Below are positions 14,614 to 23,829 of a DNA stretch of 64,000 bases, in pieces; within the stretch, counting starts at the first letter, position 1; each line of letters opens with the position of its first letter. The DNA is taken from the NCBI RefSeq assembly GCF_031119335.1, contig NZ_JAVHXT010000017.1, positions 45,392 through 109,391 on the forward strand, read 5' to 3'. Both the position numbers and the translations under genes were made by a program. Source of the DNA: Pedobacter sp. GTDB lineage: Bacteria; Bacteroidota; Bacteroidia; Sphingobacteriales; Sphingobacteriaceae. The notes beneath the pieces were generated by a model that had not been told where the DNA came from, searched no databases, and saw only the letters and a program-made list of their open reading frames with translations.

Positions 14614-16515
14614 TTAATAAGCTCTTTGGTTATTTCCTTCTTTCCAGTTAACAAAAGCTTTATTCACTACCTTGTTACCCCCTGGTGTAGGGTAATCTCC
14701 AGAGAAATACCAATCGCCAACGTGATTTGGACAAGCCTCGTGCAAGCCTTCCAAAGTTTGATAGATTACTTCAACTTCTGCAACTGTTTCTGCTGGCGTG
14801 ATAATTTTAGCAATTTTATCCGAAATTTCTTGAGGTGTAAATGGCTTATAAATCTCTTTTACGTAGTTTACAATTTCTTCTTTCGGCAATTCTAAAGAAG
14901 CTTTACATTTTTGGTAAACATCTTCGATAATATGCTCTTGTCCTCTTTCTTTCAGCAATTGAATAGCTGCATCGAAAGCTACGAATTGCCCCATTTTAGA
15001 CATATCGATACCATAACAATCCGGGTATCTAATCTGCGGCGCAGAAGAAACAATCACAATTTTCTTTGGGTGTAACCTATCGATAATCTTGATGATACTT
15101 TGCTTTAAAGTTGTACCTCTCACAATCGAATCATCTACGGCAACCAAAGTGTCCGTATGATTTTTGATTACGCCGTAAGTGGTATCGTAAACGTGGGCAA
15201 CCATTTCTCCCCTATCCGCATCTTGGGTGATAAAGGTACGTAGCTTCACATCTTTGATGGCTAATTTCTCTACACGTGGACGCATCGACAGCAATTCGTC
15301 TAGCGCCACATCATCCAAAACCTCTTTGCGCTTCAACAACGTCTCTTTCTGCACATCTCTAATGTATTTGTGCAACCCATCTACCATACCGTAAAAAGAA
15401 ACTTCGGCGGTGTTTGGAATAAATGAGAAAACTGTATTCTTTAAATCGTAGTTAACCGACTTCAAGATTGGATCACACAACAGCTCTCCAAGTTTTTTAC
15501 GCTCTTTGTATATATCAGCATCGCTACCTCTTGAAAAATAAATACGCTCAAACGAACATGCTTTCTTTTCTAAAGGTTCACGGAACATTTCCTCAGTTAC
15601 TGTTCCATCCTTTTTAATAATCAAGGCATGGCCCGGCTTAATCTCTTTTACATTATTGATCTGCACTTTAAATGCAGTTTGAATCGCTGGTCTTTCTGAA
15701 GCGGCAACCACCACTTCATCATCAACATAATAAAACGCCGGACGGATACCCGCTGGATCTCTCATCACAAAAGCATCGCCATTACCAACAATTCCAGACA
15801 TGGCATAACCACCATCCCAGCTTTTTGCCGAACGCTTTAAGATGTTTGCGATGTTTAAGTTCTCTGAAATTTTATGCGTAATCTCTACGTTAGTTAAGCC
15901 ATCCTTTTTGTATTCATCAAACAATGCTTGATTTTCATCATCCAAAAAGTGACCTATTTTCTCTAGAACGGTAACCGTATCTGCTTTTTCTTTTGGGTGC
16001 TGGCCTAGTTCGTACAACTGCTCTAACAGTTCGTCTACATTGGTCATGTTAAAGTTACCTGCAATGACCAAGTTTCTGGTCATCCAGTTGTTTTGGCGCA
16101 AGAAAGGATGGCAATTCTCGATACTATTTTTACCGTGGGTACCATAACGAAGGTGCCCCAACAATACTTCGCCAATAAAGCTCACATTTTGCTTCAAAAA
16201 CTCGGTATCCTTCATCAGCTCAGGAGTTTCTTCCTGTATACTAACAAATTTGTTTTGTACGTAACCGAAGATATCTGCAACGGCATTTTGGGCCATCGAG
16301 CGATAACGGCTAATGTAGCGGCTACCCGGTTTCATGTCTAATTTAATAGTTGCAATACCTGCTCCGTCCTGACCGCGATTGTGCTGCTTTTCCATCAACA
16401 AATACAATTTGTTTAGGCCATAAAGTGCAGTACCGTATTTTTCTTGGTAGTATGAGAGAGGTTTTAACAAGCGGATAAAGGCTATTCCGCATTCGTGTTT
16501 GATCTGTTCGCTCAT
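14614..16515 (-). CDS. purF: Long-form amidophosphoribosyltransferase (PurF-like)
   Basis: A 633-residue class II glutamine amidotransferase joined to a phosphoribosyltransferase, expected to make phosphoribosylamine from PRPP and glutamine, the first step of purine synthesis. Cys9 in HECGIAF would be the N-terminal nucleophile after removal of 8 residues. RGQDGAG, HLRYGTHG and the PRPP loop VAVDDSIVRGTT are present. It is about 130 residues longer than common PurF, and the motif usually read as HNGNLTN is GNFNMTN, so the oxyanion glycine appears replaced by Phe. ATG 16515 is chosen because the upstream TTG lies in a -7 element. Confidence 0.87.
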   Translation of the reverse strand: MSEQIKHECGIAFIRLLKPLSYYQEKYGTALYGLNKLYLLMEKQHNRGQDGAGIATIKLDMKPGSRYISRYRSMAQNAVADIFGYVQNKFVSIQEETPELMKDTEFLKQNVSFIGEVLLGHLRYGTHGKNSIENCHPFLRQNNWMTRNLVIAGNFNMTNVDELLEQLYELGQHPKEKADTVTVLEKIGHFLDDENQALFDEYKKDGLTNVEITHKISENLNIANILKRSAKSWDGGYAMSGIVGNGDAFVMRDPAGIRPAFYYVDDEVVVAASERPAIQTAFKVQINNVKEIKPGHALIIKKDGTVTEEMFREPLEKKACSFERIYFSRGSDADIYKERKKLGELLCDPILKSVNYDLKNTVFSFIPNTAEVSFYGMVDGLHKYIRDVQKETLLKRKEVLDDVALDELLSMRPRVEKLAIKDVKLRTFITQDADRGEMVAHVYDTTYGVIKNHTDTLVAVDDSIVRGTTLKQSIIKIIDRLHPKKIVIVSSAPQIRYPDCYGIDMSKMGQFVAFDAAIQLLKERGQEHIIEDVYQKCKASLELPKEEIVNYVKEIYKPFTPQEISDKIAKIITPAETVAEVEVIYQTLEGLHEACPNHVGDWYFSGDYPTPGGNKVVNKAFVNWKEGNNQRAY

Positions 16516-16533
16516 TGATTGTGAATGAAGGTG

Positions 16534-16541
16534 CAAACTTA
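16534..16541 (-). promoter_or_regulatory. -7 promoter element TAAGTTTG for purF
   Basis: Minus-strand TAAGTTTG, 18 nt before ATG 16515. A candidate TTG start overlaps its last three bases and is therefore rejected. Confidence 0.5.
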
Positions 16542-16629
16542 CCCTTTTATATATTCAAAACCTAGTAAGAAACTACTCGAATTACTTCAAATACATCATT
16601 TTTGTGTTATATTTTTGAGACAGAAAAAC

Positions 16630-17460
16630 TTACAGTTTTATTTTAACAGACAAAACCTCTTTCTCTAAAAAAACAGAAGCATGTCGGTTGAAGGCTTCGG
16701 CGTCGCCAGTAGTATAAAACGAAGCTTGGTTTTGCTTGCTTATCTTTTGGTCGATCTCTGGATGTCGTTGTAAATAATTCACTAAACTATTGGCCACAAT
16801 ATCGCCCTGCGAAACTACTTTGATGTTAGAAGAGAGGTACGCTTCTATTTTCGGCAACAGTAATGGATAATGTGTACAAGCCAACAAAATAGTGTCAATA
16901 GAAGGAGACTGTTTAAGCAACTGATCTAAATACTGCTTAACAAAATAATCGGCGCCATTGCCTGTATGTTCTCCGTTTTCTATTAATGGCACCCACATTG
17001 GACAAGCCTGCTGATGAACACTCACTTCTGGAAAGAACTTATTAATCTCGATTAGGTACGACTCGGATTTGATTGTTCCCCTTGTACCTAACACGCCTAC
17101 TGATTTTGTGCCACTCACATTTCCTATCACTTCGGCAGTTGGTCTTATTACTCCTAAAACACGGTGGTTTGGATATTTTTTAGGCAAATCTAACTGTTGT
17201 ATATTTCTGAGTGCTTTGGCCGATGCTGTATTACAGGCCAAAATTACCAATGGACAACCTTGTGCAAAAAGCCATTCTACACATTCTAAAGTATATTGAT
17301 AAACGGTTTCGAAAGAATGATCGCCATAAGGTGAACGAGCATTGTCGCCTAAATAAATATAATTGTAAGATGGCAACTTTTCTGCAATAGACTTAAAGAT
17401 GGTTAATCCGCCGAAGCCAGAATCGAATATGCCTATGGAATTTTGTAAGTTCATGTGCAT
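16630..17460 (-). CDS. murI: Glutamate racemase
   Basis: A 276-residue MurI, which interconverts L- and D-glutamate for peptidoglycan. The two catalytic cysteines lie in LACNTASAKAL and LACTHYPLLLP; the N terminus has GIFDSGFGGLT and YLGDNARSPYG. Two ATG codons (17460 and 17454) are possible starts, and both come directly after the T run of a terminator. The gene is last in the bamA-ompH cluster order but is separated from it by that terminator, so its expression may rely on read-through or on a promoter I cannot place. Confidence 0.96.
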   Translation of the reverse strand: MHMNLQNSIGIFDSGFGGLTIFKSIAEKLPSYNYIYLGDNARSPYGDHSFETVYQYTLECVEWLFAQGCPLVILACNTASAKALRNIQQLDLPKKYPNHRVLGVIRPTAEVIGNVSGTKSVGVLGTRGTIKSESYLIEINKFFPEVSVHQQACPMWVPLIENGEHTGNGADYFVKQYLDQLLKQSPSIDTILLACTHYPLLLPKIEAYLSSNIKVVSQGDIVANSLVNYLQRHPEIDQKISKQNQASFYTTGDAEAFNRHASVFLEKEVLSVKIKL

Positions 17461-17492
17461 AAAAAAGCGGAATTAAGCTTACCTAATTCCGC
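17461..17492 (-). terminator. Rho-independent terminator between ompH and murI
   Basis: Minus strand: GCGGAATTA and TAATTCCGC pair around an 8-nt loop and are followed by TTTTTT, which runs straight into the murI ATG. The hairpin would also occlude any ribosome-binding region of murI. Confidence 0.8.
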
Positions 17493-17515
17493 CGTTTATT
17501 AATTTAATATTTTGA

Positions 17516-18109
17516 TTAAGGTTTTTTAGCGCCAGCAGCTGGTTTAGCAGCAGTTGGAGCAGTAGCCGAAATACCTAACTTAGCTTTTACAGCAGGAGTG
17601 ATGTCTTCACCACCATCAAAATAAACTAAGTTATTGAAACCTTGAGATGCTGAAATATCAAATACATAAGCCAAACCTTTTTCTTTAGAAATGGCATTGA
17701 TAGCAGTAGCTACTTTTTGTTGCAACGGAGGGAAAACCTCAGCTTGCTTAGCTTCTACAGTTTCTCTAGCTTTATTACGAGCATCCTCAATTCTCTTTTG
17801 TAAATCTGTTAACTCAGTTTGAGCTTGGGTTAATTCTTTAACAACTACCTCTCTGTTTGCCTCACTAAGTGTTCTCTCTTTTTCTTGAGCAGCTTTTAAT
17901 TTATTTTGATACTCAGCAATCATTTTATCAATTTCAGCTTGCTTAGTTTTAGCTAAATTCTCGATAGTGGTAGAAACTGTTTTAGCTTCTGACCAAGTAC
18001 CAAAAATCTCATCTGAGTTTAAGTGACCAAATTTTTGCTGAGCGTTAACAACTTGTGTAGTTAAAAGTAATCCTGCCGCTACAAATAATCCTTTAATTAA
18101 CTTTTTCAT
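17516..18109 (-). CDS. OmpH/Skp-family periplasmic chaperone (second copy)
   Basis: A 197-residue OmpH/Skp-like protein that would hold unfolded outer-membrane proteins for BamA. The signal peptide MKKLIKGLFVAAGLLL...NA is followed by KFGHLNSDEIF, a long heptad-rich coiled coil (residues about 45-125) and the GLAYVFDISA strand typical of the family body. The tail is Ala/Pro/Lys-rich (TAPTAAKPAAGAKKP). The start at ATG 18109 is set by the signal peptide; the frame upstream has no such feature. It follows the paralogue at 18189-18719 by 79 bp. Confidence 0.92.
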   Translation of the reverse strand: MKKLIKGLFVAAGLLLTTQVVNAQQKFGHLNSDEIFGTWSEAKTVSTTIENLAKTKQAEIDKMIAEYQNKLKAAQEKERTLSEANREVVVKELTQAQTELTDLQKRIEDARNKARETVEAKQAEVFPPLQQKVATAINAISKEKGLAYVFDISASQGFNNLVYFDGGEDITPAVKAKLGISATAPTAAKPAAGAKKP

Positions 18110-18188
18110 TCTATTTTTTCTAATGTTATTAATGTTTGTTATTGGTTTCAATCTAAGCCGATTTACAACCGGTTTTGACTATTATGTG

Positions 18189-18719
18189 TTATTTTACTAA
18201 AGTTCCGGGTTTATAACCTAATCTTATAATTACGTCGTTACTGATATCGTAGTTTGCACTGGCATAAATCATCATGGTGCTTTCACTACTTTTATCAAAA
18301 ACGAAGTCAATGTATTTGTTTTTTGCAACTTCTGCAATGGTAGAAGAAACTTTTTCTTGAATTGGCTTCAATAATTTAGAACGAGTTTGGAATAAATCTC
18401 CCTCAGGACCAAATTTCTGACGTTGTAATTCTTTTGCTTTTTTCTCTTTTTCAATGATATCGTTCTCTCTACGTCTTCTCATATCATCAGTTAATAAAAC
18501 CTGATCTGCTTGATAGGCCTTATACATTGCATCCACTTCCTTGAAAACGTCATCAACTTCTTTTTGGTATTGCTTAGACAAACCTTCTATTTGTGTTAAC
18601 GATGATTTGTAATCAGGAACATGCTTTAAAATATATTCCGTGTCTACGTAAGCCATTTTTTGTGCCGATACTCCTAAAGCCATTAAGAGTAAAACGCTTG
18701 CTAAAAATATTCTTTTCAT
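18189..18719 (-). CDS. OmpH/Skp-family periplasmic chaperone (first copy)
   Basis: A 176-residue Skp-like chaperone. The signal peptide MKRIFLASVLLLMALGVSA precedes KMAYVDTEYILKHVPDY, then a coiled-coil arm rich in K/E (about residues 45-115), then KYIDFVFDKSSEST. ATG 18719 gives a clean signal peptide; the open frame above it does not. It is the gene directly after bamA (48 bp), as is common in Bacteroidota, and fits one job with BamA: delivery of beta-barrel proteins. The two paralogues differ clearly in sequence, so this is an old duplication. Confidence 0.92.
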   Translation of the reverse strand: MKRIFLASVLLLMALGVSAQKMAYVDTEYILKHVPDYKSSLTQIEGLSKQYQKEVDDVFKEVDAMYKAYQADQVLLTDDMRRRRENDIIEKEKKAKELQRQKFGPEGDLFQTRSKLLKPIQEKVSSTIAEVAKNKYIDFVFDKSSESTMMIYASANYDISNDVIIRLGYKPGTLVK

Positions 18720-18767
18720 ACTAAGATTTCTTTTTAATTGTGTGTTAAGTTCTTTAAACGCTCTCAA

Positions 18768-21311
18768 TTAGTTAAAACCGCCCATTTGTTGCGCTATACT
18801 AAAGTGGAATTGTCCTTTGTTAGCATCAGGTACTCCTGGGATGTTATCAAATCCATAACCATAATCTATGCCAAGTAATCCGAAAATTGGTAAAAATATC
18901 TTTGCACCAACACCAACCGACCTTCTCACGTTAAATGGATTAAAGTCGCGGAACTTATCCCAAGTATTACCAGCCTCACCAAAAACTGTCATAAAGGCAG
19001 TTGCTTGTTGTGAACTAATTACTGGATATCTTAACTCCATTACATATTTAGTAAAGATAGGACTACCAGAGTTTTGTGCAATATTAGGATTAGCACCTAC
19101 AGGAATAACCGAGTTGTTTGAGTAACCACGCATTGCAATAATTTCCGAACCTTGTAAGAAATCGAAACCTTGCATACCGTCACCTCCTAATTTAAAACGC
19201 TCAAATGCCGACTGACCTACAGCACTGTTATACGAACCCAAGAAACCAAACTGCGCCTGACCTTTAAACACCAACTTGCCCACCACCGTTTCGAACCATT
19301 GTGCTTCCATTTTCCATTTATGGTATTCTGTAAATCTGTAACGATCTTTATCAGATGCGGTGTTGTAATTTACGTTGTTAAGTAACGAATATGGAGGAGT
19401 AGCTTGCACTGTAAATCTCAGATATGCACCACCAGTTGGGAAAATATTATGGTTTCTCGAATCCCTAGCAATTTCTTGGGTAAAGTTTAAGTTGTACGAC
19501 TCTCCCGTGCTAAATAAGAAACCTGGATAGTTGTTCAAGATATACTGATTTAAGTTGATAGAGTGAGATAATGAGAACCAGTTATCTGGCCATTTTAACC
19601 TTCTACCCAAGCTAAACGAAACACCATTTAAACGTATGCCATAATAATTTGAGTGGGTTTTAGCTAAACCATTAGATTGTAGCGATGTAAACGCACTTAC
19701 GCCAAAACTAACTGGCTTTTTACCTCCAAACCAAGGCTCTGAGAATGAAAAACTATACGATTGATAGAATTTACCATTAGTTTGGCCACGTAGGCTCAAC
19801 CTTTGTCCATCTCCTTTTGGCAATGGTCTATAAGCTTCGCCTTTAAATAAATTTCTTAACGAGAAGTTATTGAAGGTTAAACCTAAGGTACCAATAACAC
19901 GGCCACCACCAAAACCACCTGATAATTCGATTTGATCTGAAGGTTTTTCTTCTACGTGGTAAACAATATCTACAGTACCATCTGCCGGGTTTGGTTTTGG
20001 TACAGGATTGGTTTTAGACTCGTCAAAGTTACCTAACTGACCAATTTCACGCACACTTCTGATCAACTGCTCTTTTGAGAAGAAATCTCCAGGCTTGGTA
20101 CGAATTTCCCTTAAAACTACCCTATCATTAGTGATGGTATTTCCCAGAACACTTACTTTGTTTACTGTATATTTAGGCCCCTCGTAGATACGCATTTCTA
20201 CGTCTACAGTGTCGCCGTAAATTCTGGTTTGTACCGGGTCTACGTTAAAAGTCAAATAACCATCGTTCAAATAAAGACTAGAAACATCATCGCCATTGGC
20301 ACTTCCTCTTAGTTTTTTCTCTAGTTTTTCTTCGCTAAACACCTCACCTTTCTCAATGCCAAAAATCTTCTCTAACAGATCGGTGTTGTATTTCGCATTA
20401 CCAACCCAACTAATGTTTCCAAAGTAATATTTAGGGCCTTCGTACATCTTTATTTTGATGCCAACCGTTTTATCGTTGTACTTATAAACGCTATCACTAA
20501 TGATTGCCGCATCGCGATAACCTTTTTCGTGTAGTTTAGCAACAAAATTTAGTTTATCTTCTTCGTATTTCTCTTTATTAAATTTACCGCTACCAAAAAC
20601 TTTATAGAAAGCACGTTGCTTGGTCTTCTTTAAGTATTTTCTAAGCTTAGCTGAGCTGAATTCTTTATTTCCTTCAAATTCAATTTTTTGAACCTTAACT
20701 CTTCGTCCTCTATCAATATTAACTTGTAAAATAACACTGTTTTCCTGATTTGGATCTGGTTTAGATTTATAATCGATGGTGGTGTAGAAAAATCCTTTTT
20801 CGTACAAATACTTAGTAATTACAGATCTTGTTGTATTGTACAAATTATCGTTGATGATAGATTTACCAGCCCTATCGCCCAATTTTTCTTGAATATCTGT
20901 TTTTTGAGATTTACTAATACCGTTGAACTCAAAACCACTTAAACGCGGCAGCTCTACTACTTCAATATCAAAATACACAGTATCGCCGTTAATCTTCGAT
21001 ACGTTGAGCTTAATGTCATCAAACAAACCTTGTGCCCAAAGATTTTTGATTGCATTTGCTGTAGCTTCGCCTGGCAACATAATCGACTCACCAGTGGTTA
21101 ATTTAGAAAGCACAATAATTACGTCCTTATCTAAATATTTTGAACCTGTTAAAGTAGTACCTCCAATAATATATTCTCTTGGGGTGAAATAGTCTAAATT
21201 TAGGCCGTTTACTTTTAAGGAAGGGGTAGCTTGTTGTTGTTGGTTACGAATTTGTGCTAACGACGGAAAACCGATCAAAAGCAGAAATACTAGTTGGTAT
21301 ATTCTTCTCAT
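18768..21311 (-). CDS. bamA: Outer-membrane protein assembly factor BamA
   Basis: An 847-residue Omp85-family protein with a signal peptide (MRRIYQLVFLLLIGFPSLAQ). About five POTRA repeats fill the N-terminal half (for example GLFDDIKLNVSKINGDTVYF and GNKEFSSAKLRKYLKKTKQR), and the C-terminal 400 residues form the 16-strand barrel. The lid-lock motif is visible as FKLGGDGMQGF with a following MRGY. It inserts beta-barrel proteins into the outer membrane and is essential. It lies 63 bp after uppS in the transcription direction and precedes the two Skp-like genes. Confidence 0.96.
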   Translation of the reverse strand: MRRIYQLVFLLLIGFPSLAQIRNQQQQATPSLKVNGLNLDYFTPREYIIGGTTLTGSKYLDKDVIIVLSKLTTGESIMLPGEATANAIKNLWAQGLFDDIKLNVSKINGDTVYFDIEVVELPRLSGFEFNGISKSQKTDIQEKLGDRAGKSIINDNLYNTTRSVITKYLYEKGFFYTTIDYKSKPDPNQENSVILQVNIDRGRRVKVQKIEFEGNKEFSSAKLRKYLKKTKQRAFYKVFGSGKFNKEKYEEDKLNFVAKLHEKGYRDAAIISDSVYKYNDKTVGIKIKMYEGPKYYFGNISWVGNAKYNTDLLEKIFGIEKGEVFSEEKLEKKLRGSANGDDVSSLYLNDGYLTFNVDPVQTRIYGDTVDVEMRIYEGPKYTVNKVSVLGNTITNDRVVLREIRTKPGDFFSKEQLIRSVREIGQLGNFDESKTNPVPKPNPADGTVDIVYHVEEKPSDQIELSGGFGGGRVIGTLGLTFNNFSLRNLFKGEAYRPLPKGDGQRLSLRGQTNGKFYQSYSFSFSEPWFGGKKPVSFGVSAFTSLQSNGLAKTHSNYYGIRLNGVSFSLGRRLKWPDNWFSLSHSINLNQYILNNYPGFLFSTGESYNLNFTQEIARDSRNHNIFPTGGAYLRFTVQATPPYSLLNNVNYNTASDKDRYRFTEYHKWKMEAQWFETVVGKLVFKGQAQFGFLGSYNSAVGQSAFERFKLGGDGMQGFDFLQGSEIIAMRGYSNNSVIPVGANPNIAQNSGSPIFTKYVMELRYPVISSQQATAFMTVFGEAGNTWDKFRDFNPFNVRRSVGVGAKIFLPIFGLLGIDYGYGFDNIPGVPDANKGQFHFSIAQQMGGFN

Positions 21312-21374
21312 TTACAATCTAAAAAACGTTGCTAAGTTAATTTAAACTCATGTTAAAAAGTGTTAAAAGAAAAA

Positions 21375-22115
21375 TTAGTTCAATTGCTCACTAATTTTGC
21401 CAAAGCGACGTTCGCGTTTTTGATAATCTACAATGGCCTCATACAGATGTTCTCTTCTGAAATCGGGCCACAGTGTTTCTGTGAAATATAGTTCGGTATA
21501 AGCCATTTGCCACAAAAGGTAATTACTGATACGGTGCTCTCCGCTGGTACGTATCATTAACTCGGGATCGGGCATGTTTACCGTAGTTAACTGCGAAGCA
21601 AAAAGTTGCTCATCAACCTGATTGATAGCTAGTTTTCCGTCCTTTACCTGTTCGGCTATTTTTCTGGCCGCTTCTACAATTTCCCATTTGGCACTATAGC
21701 TTAATGCCAAGGTTAATGTACATTTAGTATTTGCTTTGGTTTTATCCATTGCAGCAGCCAGGTCATCGATACATTTTTGTGGTAACGATTTTAAATCGCC
21801 TATGGCATTTAGCTTAATGTTATTTTTATTCAGCGTTTCTGCTTCTTGGTTAATGGTCGAAATCAAGAGTTCCATCAAGGCATTTACCTCTTCTATTGGG
21901 CGGTTCCAGTTTTCGGTAGAAAAAGCATAAACAGTAAGATATTTAACGCCTATCTCTACACATCCTTCTACAATATCCTTTACAGAAAGCACACCACTCT
22001 CGTGACCAAAAACCCTAAATTTACCTTGGTTTTTTGCCCAACGACCGTTGCCATCCATAATAATTGCAATATGCTCTGGCAAGCGGTTAATATCTATTTG
22101 ATCTTTAAAATCCAT
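21375..22115 (-). CDS. uppS: Isoprenyl transferase (undecaprenyl diphosphate synthase)
   Basis: A 246-residue cis-prenyltransferase that makes the C55 lipid carrier for peptidoglycan and surface polysaccharide. The signature AIIMDGNGRWAKNQGK with catalytic Asp, FSTENWNRP, LMIRTSGEHRISNYLLWQ and the ELYFTETLWPDF C-terminal motif are all present. It lies between the DUF6089 gene (22 bp upstream) and bamA and is part of one minus-strand envelope cluster. Confidence 0.97.
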   Translation of the reverse strand: MDFKDQIDINRLPEHIAIIMDGNGRWAKNQGKFRVFGHESGVLSVKDIVEGCVEIGVKYLTVYAFSTENWNRPIEEVNALMELLISTINQEAETLNKNNIKLNAIGDLKSLPQKCIDDLAAAMDKTKANTKCTLTLALSYSAKWEIVEAARKIAEQVKDGKLAINQVDEQLFASQLTTVNMPDPELMIRTSGEHRISNYLLWQMAYTELYFTETLWPDFRREHLYEAIVDYQKRERRFGKISEQLN

Positions 22116-22137
22116 TACTGTTTTTGAGGCCTTTATC

Positions 22138-22938
22138 TTAAAAGCACTTTTGGCTCACAAAGGTATAAGTTATGCCAATACCTACAAACATATAAGTATC
22201 TCTTTTTCTAAAATCTCCTCGCTGAATGTCTTTACCTCCAATATTGTAGCCTAAAACTTCATTAGATCTATCTGATAATGCAATTTGAATTTGCCTAACC
22301 GACTGATCACTTGAGAAATTTGCTGGGTCAGGATATTTATCGCCAACGTCATCTAGGTAATCTGTATAGGCATTTCTATAACCGATATTGGTCATAATAG
22401 TCCAATTACTCTTAAAATTATACTTTAAACCGAAACCAAAAGGCACTGTTAAAGCATAGGTTTTATAATCAATCGCTTCTGTATCGTAAAGTGCGAGTTT
22501 ATATTCTGTACCTTGATATATAGCTTTAGGGCTGAAAAGTACCGCACCTACGCCTGTGTACAAATAAGGAGAAAACCTTGAATATCCTCCGCCAGAAAAA
22601 TAGTCGAAGAAATTAAAATCGACCATCAAACTCATTTCGTGAAGTTTGTTGCTGAAGCTTAAATTACGCTGCCTAAACTGCTCGTTGCTAGATTTTGCAT
22701 CATCGGCTTTAATTTTTCCATTGTTGTAATTAAAAGATAGTGCCCAATTAGGATCGAAATTTGCTTTGACAAATGCGCCTAAATGCAATCCGCTTACTTT
22801 TAAAGGATTGGTTGGATTTAAATCGCCCATATAACCAGCGCCACCCGCCTGCAAACCTACTTCCCAAGTTTGGGCGTTAGATTTTGAAGACAGAAACGAA
22901 GTAAAAATGATGGCTAATAGCGTTTTTTTATAACTCAT
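22138..22938 (-). CDS. DUF6089 outer-membrane beta-barrel protein
   Basis: A 266-residue exported protein with a signal peptide ending near SNAQTWEVGLQAGG. Alternating hydrophobic strands (GLHLGAFVKANFDPNWALSF, FSPYLYTGVGAVLF, LTVPFGFGLKYNF, MFVGIGITYTF) point to an 8- to 10-strand outer-membrane barrel. The gene between nadK and uppS in Bacteroidota usually belongs to DUF6089, which I recall by position and pattern. It starts one base after the nadK stop codon, so the two are translationally close. Function unknown; envelope assembly is plausible. Confidence 0.82.
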   Translation of the reverse strand: MSYKKTLLAIIFTSFLSSKSNAQTWEVGLQAGGAGYMGDLNPTNPLKVSGLHLGAFVKANFDPNWALSFNYNNGKIKADDAKSSNEQFRQRNLSFSNKLHEMSLMVDFNFFDYFSGGGYSRFSPYLYTGVGAVLFSPKAIYQGTEYKLALYDTEAIDYKTYALTVPFGFGLKYNFKSNWTIMTNIGYRNAYTDYLDDVGDKYPDPANFSSDQSVRQIQIALSDRSNEVLGYNIGGKDIQRGDFRKRDTYMFVGIGITYTFVSQKCF

Positions 22939-22939
22939 C

Positions 22940-23821
22940 CTAATAATTACGGGTATCGATACCCCAAAGCAATTTATTCCTTAACGTAGTTAGAAACGTT
23001 TCATTGTTAAGGCGGATAAGATTTATATTAAATTTTGCTTTGTTGATACTGATTTTCACACTGCGGTCTACGGTTTCCGTCCTGGAATCGCAAGTAAGGA
23101 GGAATTTTGTACTGCGAGCCTCTACTTCAAAAGTTAGCTCTACATCATCAGGAACTATAATTGGCCTTACATTAAGGTTATGCGGTGCTACTGGCGTAAT
23201 CACGAAGTTTTGTGCACTTGGTAAAATGATTGGACCACCGCAACTTAACGAATAAGCAGTAGATCCCGTTGGTGTTGCAATAATCAATCCATCGGCCCAG
23301 TATGAGTTTACAAACTCACCGTTCATATAGGCGTGGATAATCATCATGGCAGAATCATCTCGCCTATGGATGGTGATATCGTTCAAAGCAAAATTTTCGT
23401 CGCCAAACAAACCACTTTTCGATTCTAAACTCAACAAACTACGTTTATCGATAGCATACTCGCCATTTATTAAGGCATTAATAGCTCCTTGAATTTCAGT
23501 TTTATTGATACTTGCCAAAAAGCCCAATCTCCCAAAGTTAATCCCGATTACAGGAATTTGGGAATCCCTTACCAGAGCCAACGTATCTAGCAAAGTACCA
23601 TCGCCCCCTAAACTTATCAAAATATCAGCTTTGCTTAATAACTCTGTATGACCAGAAAAAGTAGAAATTTGCGATGGAAGTTTAATTTTATCTTTAATGA
23701 AATCGAAAAATTTACGATAAACAGTTACTTCAAGTTTTTTTGCAGTTAAGGTGTCGAACACCTCTTGTACAAATGGTAATACGCTATCATTAAAATCTCT
23801 ACCGTAAAGGGCTATTTTCAT
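22940..23821 (-). CDS. nadK: NAD kinase
   Basis: A 293-residue NAD kinase, which phosphorylates NAD to NADP using ATP. The GGDGTLLDTL motif holds the catalytic aspartate. GINFGRLGFLA, TPTGSTAYSLSCGGPI and the C-terminal beta-sandwich are as expected. It is sandwiched between the CBS-domain gene (8 bp) and DUF6089 (1 bp) and so is very likely co-transcribed with them. NADPH made with its product serves the lipid and cell wall steps encoded nearby, though that link is inference. Confidence 0.96.
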   Translation of the reverse strand: MKIALYGRDFNDSVLPFVQEVFDTLTAKKLEVTVYRKFFDFIKDKIKLPSQISTFSGHTELLSKADILISLGGDGTLLDTLALVRDSQIPVIGINFGRLGFLASINKTEIQGAINALINGEYAIDKRSLLSLESKSGLFGDENFALNDITIHRRDDSAMMIIHAYMNGEFVNSYWADGLIIATPTGSTAYSLSCGGPIILPSAQNFVITPVAPHNLNVRPIIVPDDVELTFEVEARSTKFLLTCDSRTETVDRSVKISINKAKFNINLIRLNNETFLTTLRNKLLWGIDTRNY

Positions 23822-23829
23822 CCGGCTAT

